A stretch of DNA of 8,103 bases from an uncultured Alphaproteobacteria bacterium (GTDB lineage: Bacteria; Pseudomonadota; Alphaproteobacteria; Rs-D84), in contig CAJGDG010000022.1 in the NCBI GenBank assembly GCA_904502095.1, positions 1 through 8,103 on the forward strand, read 5' to 3'. Within the stretch, counting starts at the first letter, position 1. Each line of letters starts with the position of its first letter. This document shows, piece after piece, positions 1 through 5,761 of this stretch. The notes under the pieces are model-generated. The model saw nothing but the letters and a program-made list of their open reading frames with translations, had not been told where the DNA came from and ran no database searches. Both the position numbers and the translations under genes were made by a program.

Positions 1-737
1 ACAAAGATGGTTTTATCTTTGGAAATTATCGTAGTGACCGTGCCAGACAAATTATGCGTGAAATCGTAAAAACTGGGGCGGAAATATTGTGCTTTTCACA
101 ATATGGCGAAGGCTTGAACGAGGTGTGCCCCGCGCTGTTGCCGGACGAAGAAATTGTTAATACATTAGGTGATGTGTTGGCGAAAAACGGTTTGTCACAG
201 TTGCGTATCGCAGAAACAGAAAAATATAACCATGTGACTTATTTCTTTGATGCAGAACGGAATATTGATTTTGATGGAGAAAAGAAAGTCTTGATTCCTT
301 CGCCTGATGTCGCAACTTTCGATTTAAAACCAGAAATGTCCGCTGTGGAAATTACAGATGCACTGTTGCCGTTGTTGGGACAATATGATGTGATTATATT
401 GAACTATGCAAATGGTGATATGGTTGGGCATACCGGAAATATGGATGCTGCTGTTGCAGCAATGGAAACTTTGGACAGACAGTTGGCCCGCTTGGTGCCG
501 GCGGTTCAAAAATTGGGTGGCGTTGTCTTGATAACAGCAGACCATGGCAATGCGGAACAAATGATGAAAGATGGTGTCGCGTGGACTGCACATACAACAA
601 ACCCTGTGAATTTTATCGTTGTGGGTGATGACATTAAATCTGTCGCGGATGGCGGATTGGCTGATATTGCACCGACTGTGTTAAAGATACTGGGAATTGC
701 GCAGCCCACTGAAATGGCGGGGCACAGTTTAGTTTAA
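1..737 (+). CDS. gpmI: 2,3-bisphosphoglycerate-independent phosphoglycerate mutase, C-terminal part (5' end outside window)
   Basis: Cofactor-independent phosphoglycerate mutase interconverts 3- and 2-phosphoglycerate in cytosolic glycolysis, using two metal ions and a phosphoserine intermediate. The frame is already open at base 3 and reads KDGFIFGNYRSDRARQIMRE, which matches the family's F.NFR.DRAR block, so the ATG at 54 is internal and the real start lies upstream. Further family signatures follow: AETEKYNHVTYFF, PSPDVATFDLKPEMSA, then the metal-binding blocks NYANGDMVGHTG (Asp and His ligands), TADHGNAE (Asp-His pair) and the later His in AHTTNPVNF. The end GLADIAPTVLKILG...EMAGHSLV is a normal C-terminus. 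The catalytic serine and first metal Asp belong to the unseen N-terminal part. The gene converges on tadA with a terminator between them. Identity is very secure. Confidence 0.96.
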   Translation, partial: KDGFIFGNYRSDRARQIMREIVKTGAEILCFSQYGEGLNEVCPALLPDEEIVNTLGDVLAKNGLSQLRIAETEKYNHVTYFFDAERNIDFDGEKKVLIPSPDVATFDLKPEMSAVEITDALLPLLGQYDVIILNYANGDMVGHTGNMDAAVAAMETLDRQLARLVPAVQKLGGVVLITADHGNAEQMMKDGVAWTAHTTNPVNFIVVGDDIKSVADGGLADIAPTVLKILGIAQPTEMAGHSLV

Positions 738-740
738 AAG

Positions 741-763
741 AACCGGCGTTTGCCGGTTTTTTT
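741..763 (+). terminator. Rho-independent terminator between convergent gpmI and tadA
   Basis: Stem AACCGGC (741-747), loop GTTT, stem GCCGGTT (752-758), then a run of T to 763. It lies 3 nt after the gpmI stop. On the minus strand the same hairpin follows the tadA stop codon (complement of 762-764) and is trailed by TTCTTTT, so it probably works in both directions, though less well for tadA. Confidence 0.88.
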
Positions 764-1208
764 ATTTCTTTCTGCGCAGTGCAAAAAAATCTTTTAATAA
801 TTGGGCGGATTCAGGTGCGAATTCTGGCATTTGTTTAAGGCTTGGTTTCCACAGGTGTTTGTCTGTATCAAATATGCGTGCGTTTGATGTGATACCCCCA
901 CCCTTTTCGTCGGTTGCTGCAAAGTATATCGTGTTAATTCGTGCAAATGATATGGCAGTGGCGCACATAGCACACGGTTCCAGCGATACATATATGTCGC
1001 AGCCATCTAAAAACTTTGTGCCCAGTTTTTTACATGCGCGGTTAATAGCAACTATTTCAGCGTGTAATGTCGGGTTTTTACGCAATTGTACCTGGTTTTC
1101 ACCACGAGCAACGATTTTGCCATCACGAACAATTACTGCGCCAATTGGCACATCTTCGTGGGCAAATGCGCGTTTTGCACAAACAAGAGCTTGATTCATA
1201 AATTTCAT
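762..1208 (-). CDS. tadA: tRNA-specific adenosine deaminase (A34 to inosine)
   Basis: A 148-residue cytidine-deaminase-fold protein. TadA deaminates the wobble adenosine of tRNA-Arg(ACG) to inosine. The zinc site is intact: HAE at residues 49-51 (ligand His and proton-shuttling Glu) and PCAMC at 78-82 (two Cys ligands). The N-terminal block AHEDVPIGAVIVRDGKIVA and the later GGG..SNARIF segment fit alphaproteobacterial TadA better than free-base deaminases. Length is normal. The start at 1208 (MKFMNQ) gives a typical N-terminus but has no clear ribosome-binding site; the second ATG at 1199 (MNQALV) is possible, because a TATAAA on this strand (1216-1211) would place transcription initiation near 1204. 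It is divergent from rsmD with only 17 bp between start codons. Confidence 0.93.
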   Translation of the reverse strand: MKFMNQALVCAKRAFAHEDVPIGAVIVRDGKIVARGENQVQLRKNPTLHAEIVAINRACKKLGTKFLDGCDIYVSLEPCAMCATAISFARINTIYFAATDEKGGGITSNARIFDTDKHLWKPSLKQMPEFAPESAQLLKDFFALRRKK

Positions 1209-1218
1209 GCTTTATACT
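1191..1218 (+). promoter_or_regulatory. Predicted rsmD promoter, possibly giving a leaderless mRNA
   Basis: TTGATT (1191-1196), a 16-bp spacer and TATACT (1213-1218). The -35 lies inside tadA codons 5-6. Seven bases after the -10 brings the expected start of transcription to about 1225, essentially at the rsmD ATG (1226). No Shine-Dalgarno-like purine run precedes that ATG. Confidence 0.5.
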
Positions 1219-1225
1219 TTACAGT

Positions 1226-1789
1226 ATGGATTCAAAATTGCAAATTATTTCTGGGACACACCGCGGCCGCAAACTGCAGTTGCCTCCTGATGGTCGGCCA
1301 ACACAAAATCGTGCCAGGATTGCGCTGTTTAATATGCTGGAATCTGGGATTGTTGATGGCGCAGCTGATATGATGGTTTGGGATGCCTTTTCCGGCAGTG
1401 GGGCGTTTGGGCTGGAATGTGTGTCGCGCTATACAAATGCACGCGTGGTGTTTACTGATGTCGCGGCCTCTTCTGTGGCGACAACGCGAAAAAATTTGGC
1501 TGTGTTGAACGAAGGCGCGCGCGCATCTGTTGTGCAGATGGATGCTTTGGCGGCAATTTCAAAATATGGATCTGATGCCGATGTCGTCTTTTTAGACCCG
1601 CCGTATGCAGATGCGGATTTGGGGCGCGCATTTGTTCATAAATTTGGCAAAGTTGCAAAAGCCGGTGCAATTTTAGTTTGGGAACAAGAATTGAATAATT
1701 CTGTGGCGTTGGACGAAACTGTCTGGGATGTTTTGCGTGATAAAACATACGGGCGCGCCAGATTTTTAATCGCGAAAAAAAAGAATTAA
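1226..1789 (+). CDS. rsmD: 16S rRNA (guanine(966)-N(2))-methyltransferase
   Basis: RsmD uses S-adenosylmethionine to methylate N2 of G966 in 16S rRNA during 30S assembly. This 187-residue protein has the family's N-terminal signature (QIISGTHRGRKLQLP, residues 6-20, then RPTQNRARIALFNML, 24-38), the SAM-binding motif I DAFSGSGAFGLE (53-64), and the catalytic DPPY motif (FLDPPY, 122-127). Length is typical for the family. The ATG at 1226 is chosen because the conserved IISG block begins a few residues in, as in homologues. It overlaps nothing, faces away from tadA, and is followed by a 101-nt gap with a separate promoter for rplY; no strong terminator is visible after it. Identification is secure. 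Confidence 0.94.
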   Translation: MDSKLQIISGTHRGRKLQLPPDGRPTQNRARIALFNMLESGIVDGAADMMVWDAFSGSGAFGLECVSRYTNARVVFTDVAASSVATTRKNLAVLNEGARASVVQMDALAAISKYGSDADVVFLDPPYADADLGRAFVHKFGKVAKAGAILVWEQELNNSVALDETVWDVLRDKTYGRARFLIAKKKN

Positions 1790-1797
1790 GAAATCCC

Positions 1798-1826
1798 TTG
1801 ATTTTTCAAAGTTTTTAAGTAATAAT
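1798..1826 (+). promoter_or_regulatory. Predicted rplY promoter
   Basis: TTGATT (1798-1803), a 17-bp spacer and AATAAT (1821-1826), then ATGCCCCGCA. The layout and much of the sequence match the rpsP promoter at 5733-5761 (see findings). Transcription would start near 1833, giving a leader of about 58 nt. Confidence 0.6.
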
Positions 1827-1834
1827 ATGCCCCG

Positions 1835-1856
1835 CACAGCACCCTTGGAGGCTGTG
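1835..1856 (+). promoter_or_regulatory. Stem-loop at the 5' end of the rplY leader
   Basis: CACAGC (1835-1840) pairs with GCTGTG (1851-1856) around the loop ACCCTTGGAG. It lies at or just after the predicted transcription start, so it could cap and stabilise the 5' end or act as a leader element. No T run follows, so it is not a terminator. The L25-type autoregulatory role is only a possibility. Confidence 0.45.
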
Positions 1857-1890
1857 ATTTAAATTAACAAATGCTATAAAAGGATAAAAA

Positions 1891-2508
1891 ATGGCAATTA
1901 ATATTAACGCAGAAATTCGCAACGTTGCTGGCAAGGGGGCCGCACGCAGCATCCGCAATAACAAAAATATCCCTGCTGTTGTATACGGGGAAAAGAAAGC
2001 CCCTGTTGCAATTGAATTAAATGGGCATGAATTTGGTATGTTGTTGAACACACCAAGCTTGCGGACAAAATTATTCCAAATCAAAACAAGCGAAGGGACA
2101 GAAGACGCAATGTTGATGGATATTCAATATCATCCTGTGTCTGATGCGCCAATCCATGTTGATTTTAAGCGCATCGATGTTAAAAAGCCTGTTAATGTTG
2201 TTGTTCCTGTAGAAGTCATCAATGCAGAAACATCAAAAGGTTTGAAACTGGGCGGCACATTGAACTTTGCTGTACGTAAAGTTGCTTTGCGTGGCTTGGT
2301 TGATGTAATGCCAGAAAAAATCGTTATTGATTTGGCAGATTTGACAATCGGTGATGTAGTTCATGGTTCTGACTTGGTTTTGCCAGCAGGTATCGAATTG
2401 GGCTTGCACCAGGCTGAATTGGCGTTCGCTATTATCGGCGGTAAAATGCCAATGGAAGAAGACGAAAAAGCAAAGGCTGCTGCAATGGCTGCTGCTGCAA
2501 AGAAATAA
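1891..2508 (+). CDS. rplY: 50S ribosomal protein L25, CTC-type two-domain form
   Basis: L25 binds 5S rRNA in the central protuberance of the large subunit. This 205-residue protein has the N-terminal 5S-binding domain (about residues 1-93, with GKGAARSIR...IPAVVYG and the DIQYHPVSDAPIHVDF block) and the C-terminal TL5/CTC beta domain (about 94-185, VPVEVINAE..KGLKLGG..., VALRGLVDVMPEKI.ID). It ends in an acidic then Ala/Lys-rich tail. E. coli L25 has only the first domain; the long form is usual in Alphaproteobacteria. A ribosome-binding site AAAGGA (1878-1883) sits 7 nt before ATG. The family is often next to pth and ychF in this class; here it stands alone with its own promoter and a strong terminator. 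Confidence 0.95.
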   Translation: MAININAEIRNVAGKGAARSIRNNKNIPAVVYGEKKAPVAIELNGHEFGMLLNTPSLRTKLFQIKTSEGTEDAMLMDIQYHPVSDAPIHVDFKRIDVKKPVNVVVPVEVINAETSKGLKLGGTLNFAVRKVALRGLVDVMPEKIVIDLADLTIGDVVHGSDLVLPAGIELGLHQAELAFAIIGGKMPMEEDEKAKAAAMAAAAKK

Positions 2509-2524
2509 TAAATTTCTTTCGAAT

Positions 2525-2551
2525 AAAAACCGCCGAATTGGCGGTTTTTTT
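2525..2551 (+). terminator. Rho-independent terminator between convergent rplY and the pfk-family gene
   Basis: AAAAACCGCC (2525-2534), loop GAATT, GGCGGTTTTT (2540-2549), with the T run continuing to 2551. The A/T arms give a U tract on both strands, so it should serve both rplY and the minus-strand gene whose stop is at 2554-2556. A second AT-rich hairpin (AAAGAAAT 2499-2506 with ATTTCTTT 2512-2519) straddles the rplY stop codon just upstream. Confidence 0.9.
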
Positions 2552-2553
2552 AT

Positions 2554-3633
2554 TTATTTTTGTTCGCCGATATATATACCCATATCATGCGCAACATCCA
2601 GTAATGGATTGTCGGGCGACACATATGCGTTTGATGTCATTAAATCTGAAATCTTTGGGTCGTGAACAATTTCACCAGATGCAATAAAATCTGCCAGCGA
2701 CACAGTTCTGCATTCGTCGTTTATTAGCGCAGTCATAACATTGGTTTCGCCGTTTTCAATTGCGTGTAAAGCGCAATCTGCAAAGCGTGTTGCCAACAAT
2801 CGGTCAGCCGCGGTTGTGTCACCTGCCCTTTGTATATGTTCGGGGAAGGCAGTTCTGTTTTGTATACCCGCAGCGGTTAATTTACGCGAAATCATATCTG
2901 CTGGCTTGCCCGAATGGCCGCGTAGTGTTATGCCTTCGGATACAACGATGATGCCATAATCTGTTGTTTGATTTTTTATGTGTTCTACCAATCTATTAAC
3001 ATCAAACTTTATTTCAGGTATTAAAATTGCAGCTGCCCCAGATGCAACACCTGAATATAACGCTAAATTACCGCAGTCGCGCCCCATCGCCTGTACTACA
3101 AACCAGCGATGATGGCTGCGCGCAGTCAGCATCAATTGGTCGCAATATGATGTCAGTTGTTGAACAGCTGTATCAAAGCCTATTGTGCGGTCAGTCAGCG
3201 GAATGTCCATATCGATTGTCTTTGGGATACAAATCAGTTGCAAATCTCGATAAATGTCACGATTTGCCCATGCCAGCGACAAGCTGCCGTTGCCGCCGAT
3301 TAAAATCAGTGCATCCAGTTTCAATTCCGCTAAGGATTTGCGCAATTGTTTGTTAAAAGCGGCGATTTTTCCACGCTCTATCGCGGTTTCAAAATTCAGT
3401 GCATTTGCGTGCCCGTTGTGTAGAAAGCTGCCCGCCAGGCGCACGTTTTCAATCGGCAACATCATGTCGTTTAATTTTATTACCGCAGGCGGTGTCACAC
3501 ACAGACCGTCTGTGCCGTCCAAGATACCGTAAACCGCCCATTTGCGTAAGTTGGCACCACGAACAATTCTCTGAATTGCAGTGTTTAATCCGCTGCAATC
3601 GCCACCAGTCGTCATAATTCCAATCTTTTTCAT
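2554..3633 (-). CDS. Phosphofructokinase-family protein with unusual active-site residues
   Basis: A 359-residue PfkA-type protein (ATP- or PPi-dependent fructose-6-phosphate 1-kinase family). Family landmarks run in order: GIMTTGGDCSGLN (5-17), GGNGS (113-117), PKTIDMD (137-143) then TDRTIGFDTA, MGRDCG (183-188), IPE (205-207), SEG (232-234) and HIQRAGDTTAADR (266-278). The Gly after GGN (116) is ATP-type, while Lys138 in PKTID is typical of PPi-type and mixed group III enzymes. Several usually fixed residues differ: GGDGS is GGNGS (Asn115), TIDND is TIDMD (Met142), QRGG is QRAG, and His75 stands where E. coli has Arg72. The catalytic Asp141 is kept. The start at 3633 is chosen over an ATG at 3711 because it has AAGGA 6 nt upstream and begins directly with the conserved MKKIGIMTTGG. 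Substrate cannot be told from sequence. Confidence 0.85.
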   Translation of the reverse strand: MKKIGIMTTGGDCSGLNTAIQRIVRGANLRKWAVYGILDGTDGLCVTPPAVIKLNDMMLPIENVRLAGSFLHNGHANALNFETAIERGKIAAFNKQLRKSLAELKLDALILIGGNGSLSLAWANRDIYRDLQLICIPKTIDMDIPLTDRTIGFDTAVQQLTSYCDQLMLTARSHHRWFVVQAMGRDCGNLALYSGVASGAAAILIPEIKFDVNRLVEHIKNQTTDYGIIVVSEGITLRGHSGKPADMISRKLTAAGIQNRTAFPEHIQRAGDTTAADRLLATRFADCALHAIENGETNVMTALINDECRTVSLADFIASGEIVHDPKISDLMTSNAYVSPDNPLLDVAHDMGIYIGEQK

Positions 3634-3658
3634 ATTTTTTCCTTGCTTTTTCTGCTTA

Positions 3659-3667
3659 ATTATATCA
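3659..3667 (-). promoter_or_regulatory. Predicted extended -10 promoter for the pfk-family gene
   Basis: On the minus strand the sequence reads TGATATAAT, a perfect extended -10 (TGn plus TATAAT). No good -35 lies at 16-18 bp, which extended -10 promoters tolerate. Transcription would start near 3652, leaving a leader of about 19 nt with its AAGGA site. Confidence 0.6.
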
Positions 3668-3675
3668 CAAATAAG

Positions 3676-3703
3676 TTGACAAAGAAATATTATTTGCGAT
3701 AAT
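3676..3703 (+). promoter_or_regulatory. Predicted promoter for the LysM protein / HNH operon
   Basis: Perfect TTGACA (3676-3681), a 16-bp spacer and GATAAT (3698-3703, five of six matches). Transcription would begin near 3710, giving a leader of about 20 nt that carries GGAG (3720-3723), 7 nt before the ATG. Confidence 0.65.
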
Positions 3704-3730
3704 TTGTCCACGATTAATCGGAGATTTTAA

Positions 3731-4873
3731 ATGACAAAGAAAAACAACAAAACAAATATGGGCGAAACTAAGCGTTCAACTGATGATTTAATCGACAACG
3801 CAATCGCACAGCAAAACGATTGGTTGGAAAACCGTCGCACATATACTCGCAGTTTTTTAAAGAAATTAAATGTTTTTACAACGAACGCAACTGAGCAAGA
3901 AAAAACAGAGGCTAAAAAAGAAGAAAAAACTAAAAAGCGTTCTAGTTTGTGGGGGTATTGGTTCCCTATTCTGTGCGCCTTTATTGTGATTTTTATTGCT
4001 ATTTGGGTCGCGTTTGTTCGCGTCAACCGTCCGTCTAGCATTGTTTTAGTACCCGACACATCGGTTCAAACCGTGGCAAAACAGAAAAAAGAAATTGTTG
4101 TGCCTGAATTTGATATTGTTCGCATTGAAAAAGATGGCGACATTGTCATAGCTGGCCGTTGGGTGCCAAATAAAAGCATTTCTGTGATGGTAAATGGTCG
4201 TGTTGTCGCAACAGAAATGACAAACAATGATGGCGAGTTTGTGTACAGCCCTAAAAACAAATGGAAACCAGGGAATTATACAATTGTATTGGTTGGCGCA
4301 GAACCAGAAGTAAAATCAGCAGAAAATGTTTTTTTATATATTTCTGAACAAGGTGCGGAAAATTCTGTGTCGTTGTTAATGAAAAAAGATGGCAGCACCC
4401 TGTTGCAGGCACCATCAATGTTGCAAGATAACGATTTGACCGTTTCAAAAATTGATTATCTGGATTCGGGGCGTATCGTTGTGACTGGTGACGGTTTGCC
4501 CAGATTGCGCGTGTCTTTAAGTTTAAATGGCGAATATGTTGGTTTTGCGCGCATATCTGATCATAAACATTTTGGTTTGGGCGCAGATGTTGGCGAATTG
4601 GAATCTGGCAAAGAATACGACTTGACTGTTCGTATGCACGATGGCGATGGCCGTACAGTTGGTTATGTGTTTCATAAATTTACAATGCCAGAAATGACGG
4701 GTGATGACGACACATATTATACTGTTCGTCGTGGGGATTGTTTGTGGATTATTGCACGCAACTTTATGCGCCGCGGTATTTTGTTCAGCATAATCGCAGA
4801 ACGCAACAATATATCTAATCCAGATTTAATATTTCCTAAACAATTATTACAAGTACCAATAAACTCAAAGTAA
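3731..4873 (+). CDS. Single-pass membrane protein with Ig-like repeats and C-terminal LysM domain
   Basis: 380 residues. The N-terminal 70 or so residues are hydrophilic and rich in Lys/Glu. One strong membrane segment follows (about 77-97, FPILCAFIVIFIAIWVAFV), preceded by a basic stretch (KKR), which suggests a cytoplasmic N-terminus and periplasmic remainder. Two beta-rich Ig-like units are visible: 126-203 (FDIVRIEKDGDIVIAGRWVP...VMVNG, a form familiar from alphaproteobacterial LysM proteins) and about 236-318 (SKIDYLDSGRIVVTGDG...LSLNGEYVG). Residues 329-376 form a LysM module (YYTVRRGDCLWIIARNFM... NPDLIFPKQLLQVP), predicted to bind peptidoglycan. The natural reading is a cell-envelope tether or scaffold; no catalytic domain is seen. 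The gene has its own promoter, a GGAG site, and lies 5 nt ahead of an HNH gene. Confidence 0.85.
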   Translation: MTKKNNKTNMGETKRSTDDLIDNAIAQQNDWLENRRTYTRSFLKKLNVFTTNATEQEKTEAKKEEKTKKRSSLWGYWFPILCAFIVIFIAIWVAFVRVNRPSSIVLVPDTSVQTVAKQKKEIVVPEFDIVRIEKDGDIVIAGRWVPNKSISVMVNGRVVATEMTNNDGEFVYSPKNKWKPGNYTIVLVGAEPEVKSAENVFLYISEQGAENSVSLLMKKDGSTLLQAPSMLQDNDLTVSKIDYLDSGRIVVTGDGLPRLRVSLSLNGEYVGFARISDHKHFGLGADVGELESGKEYDLTVRMHDGDGRTVGYVFHKFTMPEMTGDDDTYYTVRRGDCLWIIARNFMRRGILFSIIAERNNISNPDLIFPKQLLQVPINSK

Positions 4874-4878
4874 AGACC

Positions 4879-5313
4879 ATGAAACCAGAAGATATAAAAA
4901 ATGTGTTAATCGCATTAGAAGGCTGTGCGCAGTCGATGGACAGAAAACAAGTTAAACAATTGTACGCAATATTAATTGCGTGCGGTCAATATCCTGTATG
5001 CCCGGTTTGCAATCAGCCAATTACAAACATCAAAGATTTTACATGGGACCATATTCGTCCAGCCAGCCGTGGTGGCAGTGACGATATATCTAATATGATA
5101 CCTATGCATGCCACATGTAATGTATTAAAAGGCAATCAATATTTTGAAGAATTATTTGATATAAAATATGAAATTACAGCGGAAATCAAATTGAAAATTT
5201 CTGAAGAATATGTGCCAACAAAAACAAAAAAAGGCAGAAAGCGCAAAAAAAGAAATATTGCAAAATTCAAAGCCTGGCAATCAAATTGTTTTTGTTCTGG
5301 TAAAAAGAGATAG
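4879..5313 (+). CDS. Small HNH endonuclease-like protein
   Basis: 144 residues with a recognisable HNH (beta-beta-alpha metal) nuclease core: C41-PV-C44 as the first zinc pair, D57-H58 in WDHIRPASRGG, N72 in ISNMIP, and H77-AT-C80-N-VLKG. The usual second knuckle is CxxCN; here its first Cys is His, so the structural zinc would be CCHC. The remaining HNH residues are in place, so nuclease activity is plausible but unproven. The C-terminus is very basic (about 114-130, KTKKGRKRKKR) and ends in a CFC motif; this may bind nucleic acid. The gene starts 5 nt after the LysM gene with no good ribosome-binding site, so it is probably co-transcribed and translationally coupled. Biological target unknown; it could be a stand-alone housekeeping HNH protein or a relic of a mobile element. 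Confidence 0.78.
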   Translation: MKPEDIKNVLIALEGCAQSMDRKQVKQLYAILIACGQYPVCPVCNQPITNIKDFTWDHIRPASRGGSDDISNMIPMHATCNVLKGNQYFEELFDIKYEITAEIKLKISEEYVPTKTKKGRKRKKRNIAKFKAWQSNCFCSGKKR

Positions 5314-5337
5314 TGCGACAACAATCGCACTATTTTT
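5308..5337 (+). terminator. Rho-independent terminator after the HNH gene
   Basis: AGATAGTGCGA (5308-5318), loop CAACAA, TCGCACTATTT (5325-5335), then more T. The HNH stop codon (TAG, 5311-5313) lies inside the 5' arm. On the minus strand the hairpin is followed by CTCTTTTT, so it may also stop transcription from the tRNA side. Confidence 0.85.
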
Positions 5338-5440
5338 CTTTTTTTTGTCACAATTTAAAACTCAAACTTCGCGCATAGCTCGTTTTCGTTTACTCATAGT
5401 CAAACCCTCTTGGTCGGGTTCTCTTCCAACGCCACAATCC

Positions 5441-5467
5441 AAAAATAAATCCGACCACAAGGGTCGG
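5441..5467 (-). terminator. Predicted terminator for the tRNA-Gly gene
   Basis: Read on the minus strand: CCGACC, loop CTTGT, GGTCGG, then ATTTATTTTT. It begins 10 nt past the encoded CCA of the tRNA. The U tract is interrupted, so termination may be partial. Confidence 0.6.
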
Positions 5468-5476
5468 CTATATTTT

Positions 5477-5550
5477 TGGTGCGGGCGAAGGGAATCGAAC
5501 CCTCGTCTTCAGCTTGGGAAGCTGACGTGCTACCATTATACCACGCCCGC
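5477..5550 (-). tRNA. tRNA-Gly, anticodon CCC, CCA encoded
   Basis: The minus strand folds into a 74-nt cloverleaf. The acceptor GCGGGCG (5550-5544) pairs with CGCCCGC (5487-5481). The anticodon arm is TCAGC, loop TTCCCAA, GCTGA, giving anticodon CCC, which reads GGG glycine codons. The T arm is GAGGG-TTCGATT-CCCTT. The CCA end is encoded (5479-5477). Two oddities: the discriminator base is A (5480), whereas bacterial tRNA-Gly normally has U73; and the D stem is weak (GTAT against GCAC, with an A-C mismatch and a T-G wobble). The isotype call rests on the anticodon and the strong overall resemblance to bacterial glycine tRNAs. Confidence 0.95.
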
Positions 5551-5560
5551 GATAGTGCGT

Positions 5561-5589
5561 ATTTTATAGAATTCATTTCCAAATGTCCA
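5561..5589 (-). promoter_or_regulatory. Predicted tRNA-Gly promoter
   Basis: On the minus strand TGGACA (5589-5584), a 17-bp spacer and TAAAAT (5566-5561). Transcription would start near 5554, about 4 nt before the mature 5' end. Confidence 0.55.
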
Positions 5590-5590
5590 G

Positions 5591-5732
5591 AACAAAGGAT
5601 GAAAAATTATACTTGTGCAGCGCCTTTGTTTTTTTGCTAGTTGTCCTGTGACAAGCTGGGGTGGCGATGATGCGCTTGGTATGGTTTCCGCATCTATGGA
5701 AGTAGCAGATGCAATATAATTTAATTAAATGA
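5591..5732. other. Unassigned intergenic stretch with several inverted repeats
   Basis: Between the tRNA promoter and the rpsP promoter I recognise no gene. It holds: AACAAAGG (5591-5598) with CCTTTGTT (5623-5630) followed by seven T (5629-5635), terminator-like on the plus strand but with a 24-nt loop and no obvious plus-strand gene before it; TTGTC-CTGT-GACAA (5641-5654); and three copies of GATGC/GCATC (5669-5673, 5690-5694, 5708-5712) that allow two mutually exclusive hairpins. A small RNA is possible; no convincing promoter for one was found. Confidence 0.35.
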
Positions 5733-5761
5733 TTGACTTTTAATGTTTTTTGATTAATAAT
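5733..5761 (+). promoter_or_regulatory. Predicted rpsP operon promoter
   Basis: TTGACT (5733-5738), a 17-bp spacer and AATAAT (5756-5761), then TGCCCTGCA. The same layout precedes rplY. Transcription would start near 5768, so the rpsP leader would be about 134 nt long. Confidence 0.62.

Noticed and set aside
1790..1806. Weak hairpin GAAATC-CCTT-GATTTT after rsmD as a terminator
   Set aside because: It is short, AT-rich and overlaps the rplY -35 box; I could not support it as a terminator.
3634..3711. N-terminal extension of the pfk-family gene from an ATG at 3711
   Set aside because: It would read through the predicted promoter and ribosome-binding site, and adds a segment absent from the family.
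3727..4059. Minus-strand 110-codon frame with hydrophobic stretches opposite the start of the LysM gene
   Set aside because: It mirrors the Lys-rich segment and membrane helix of the real gene and has no start signal.
5210..5582. Open frames on both strands across the tRNA-Gly region (for example the minus-strand frame containing WYNGSTSASQAEDEGSIPFA)
   Set aside because: They are translations of the tRNA gene itself, a well-known type of spurious protein, and overlap the HNH gene and two terminators.
5690..5712. Resemblance of the GGAAGTAGCAG stretch to the SRP (4.5S) RNA apical domain
   Set aside because: The matching 5' side of the symmetric loop is missing and the surrounding long hairpin of SRP RNA is not present.
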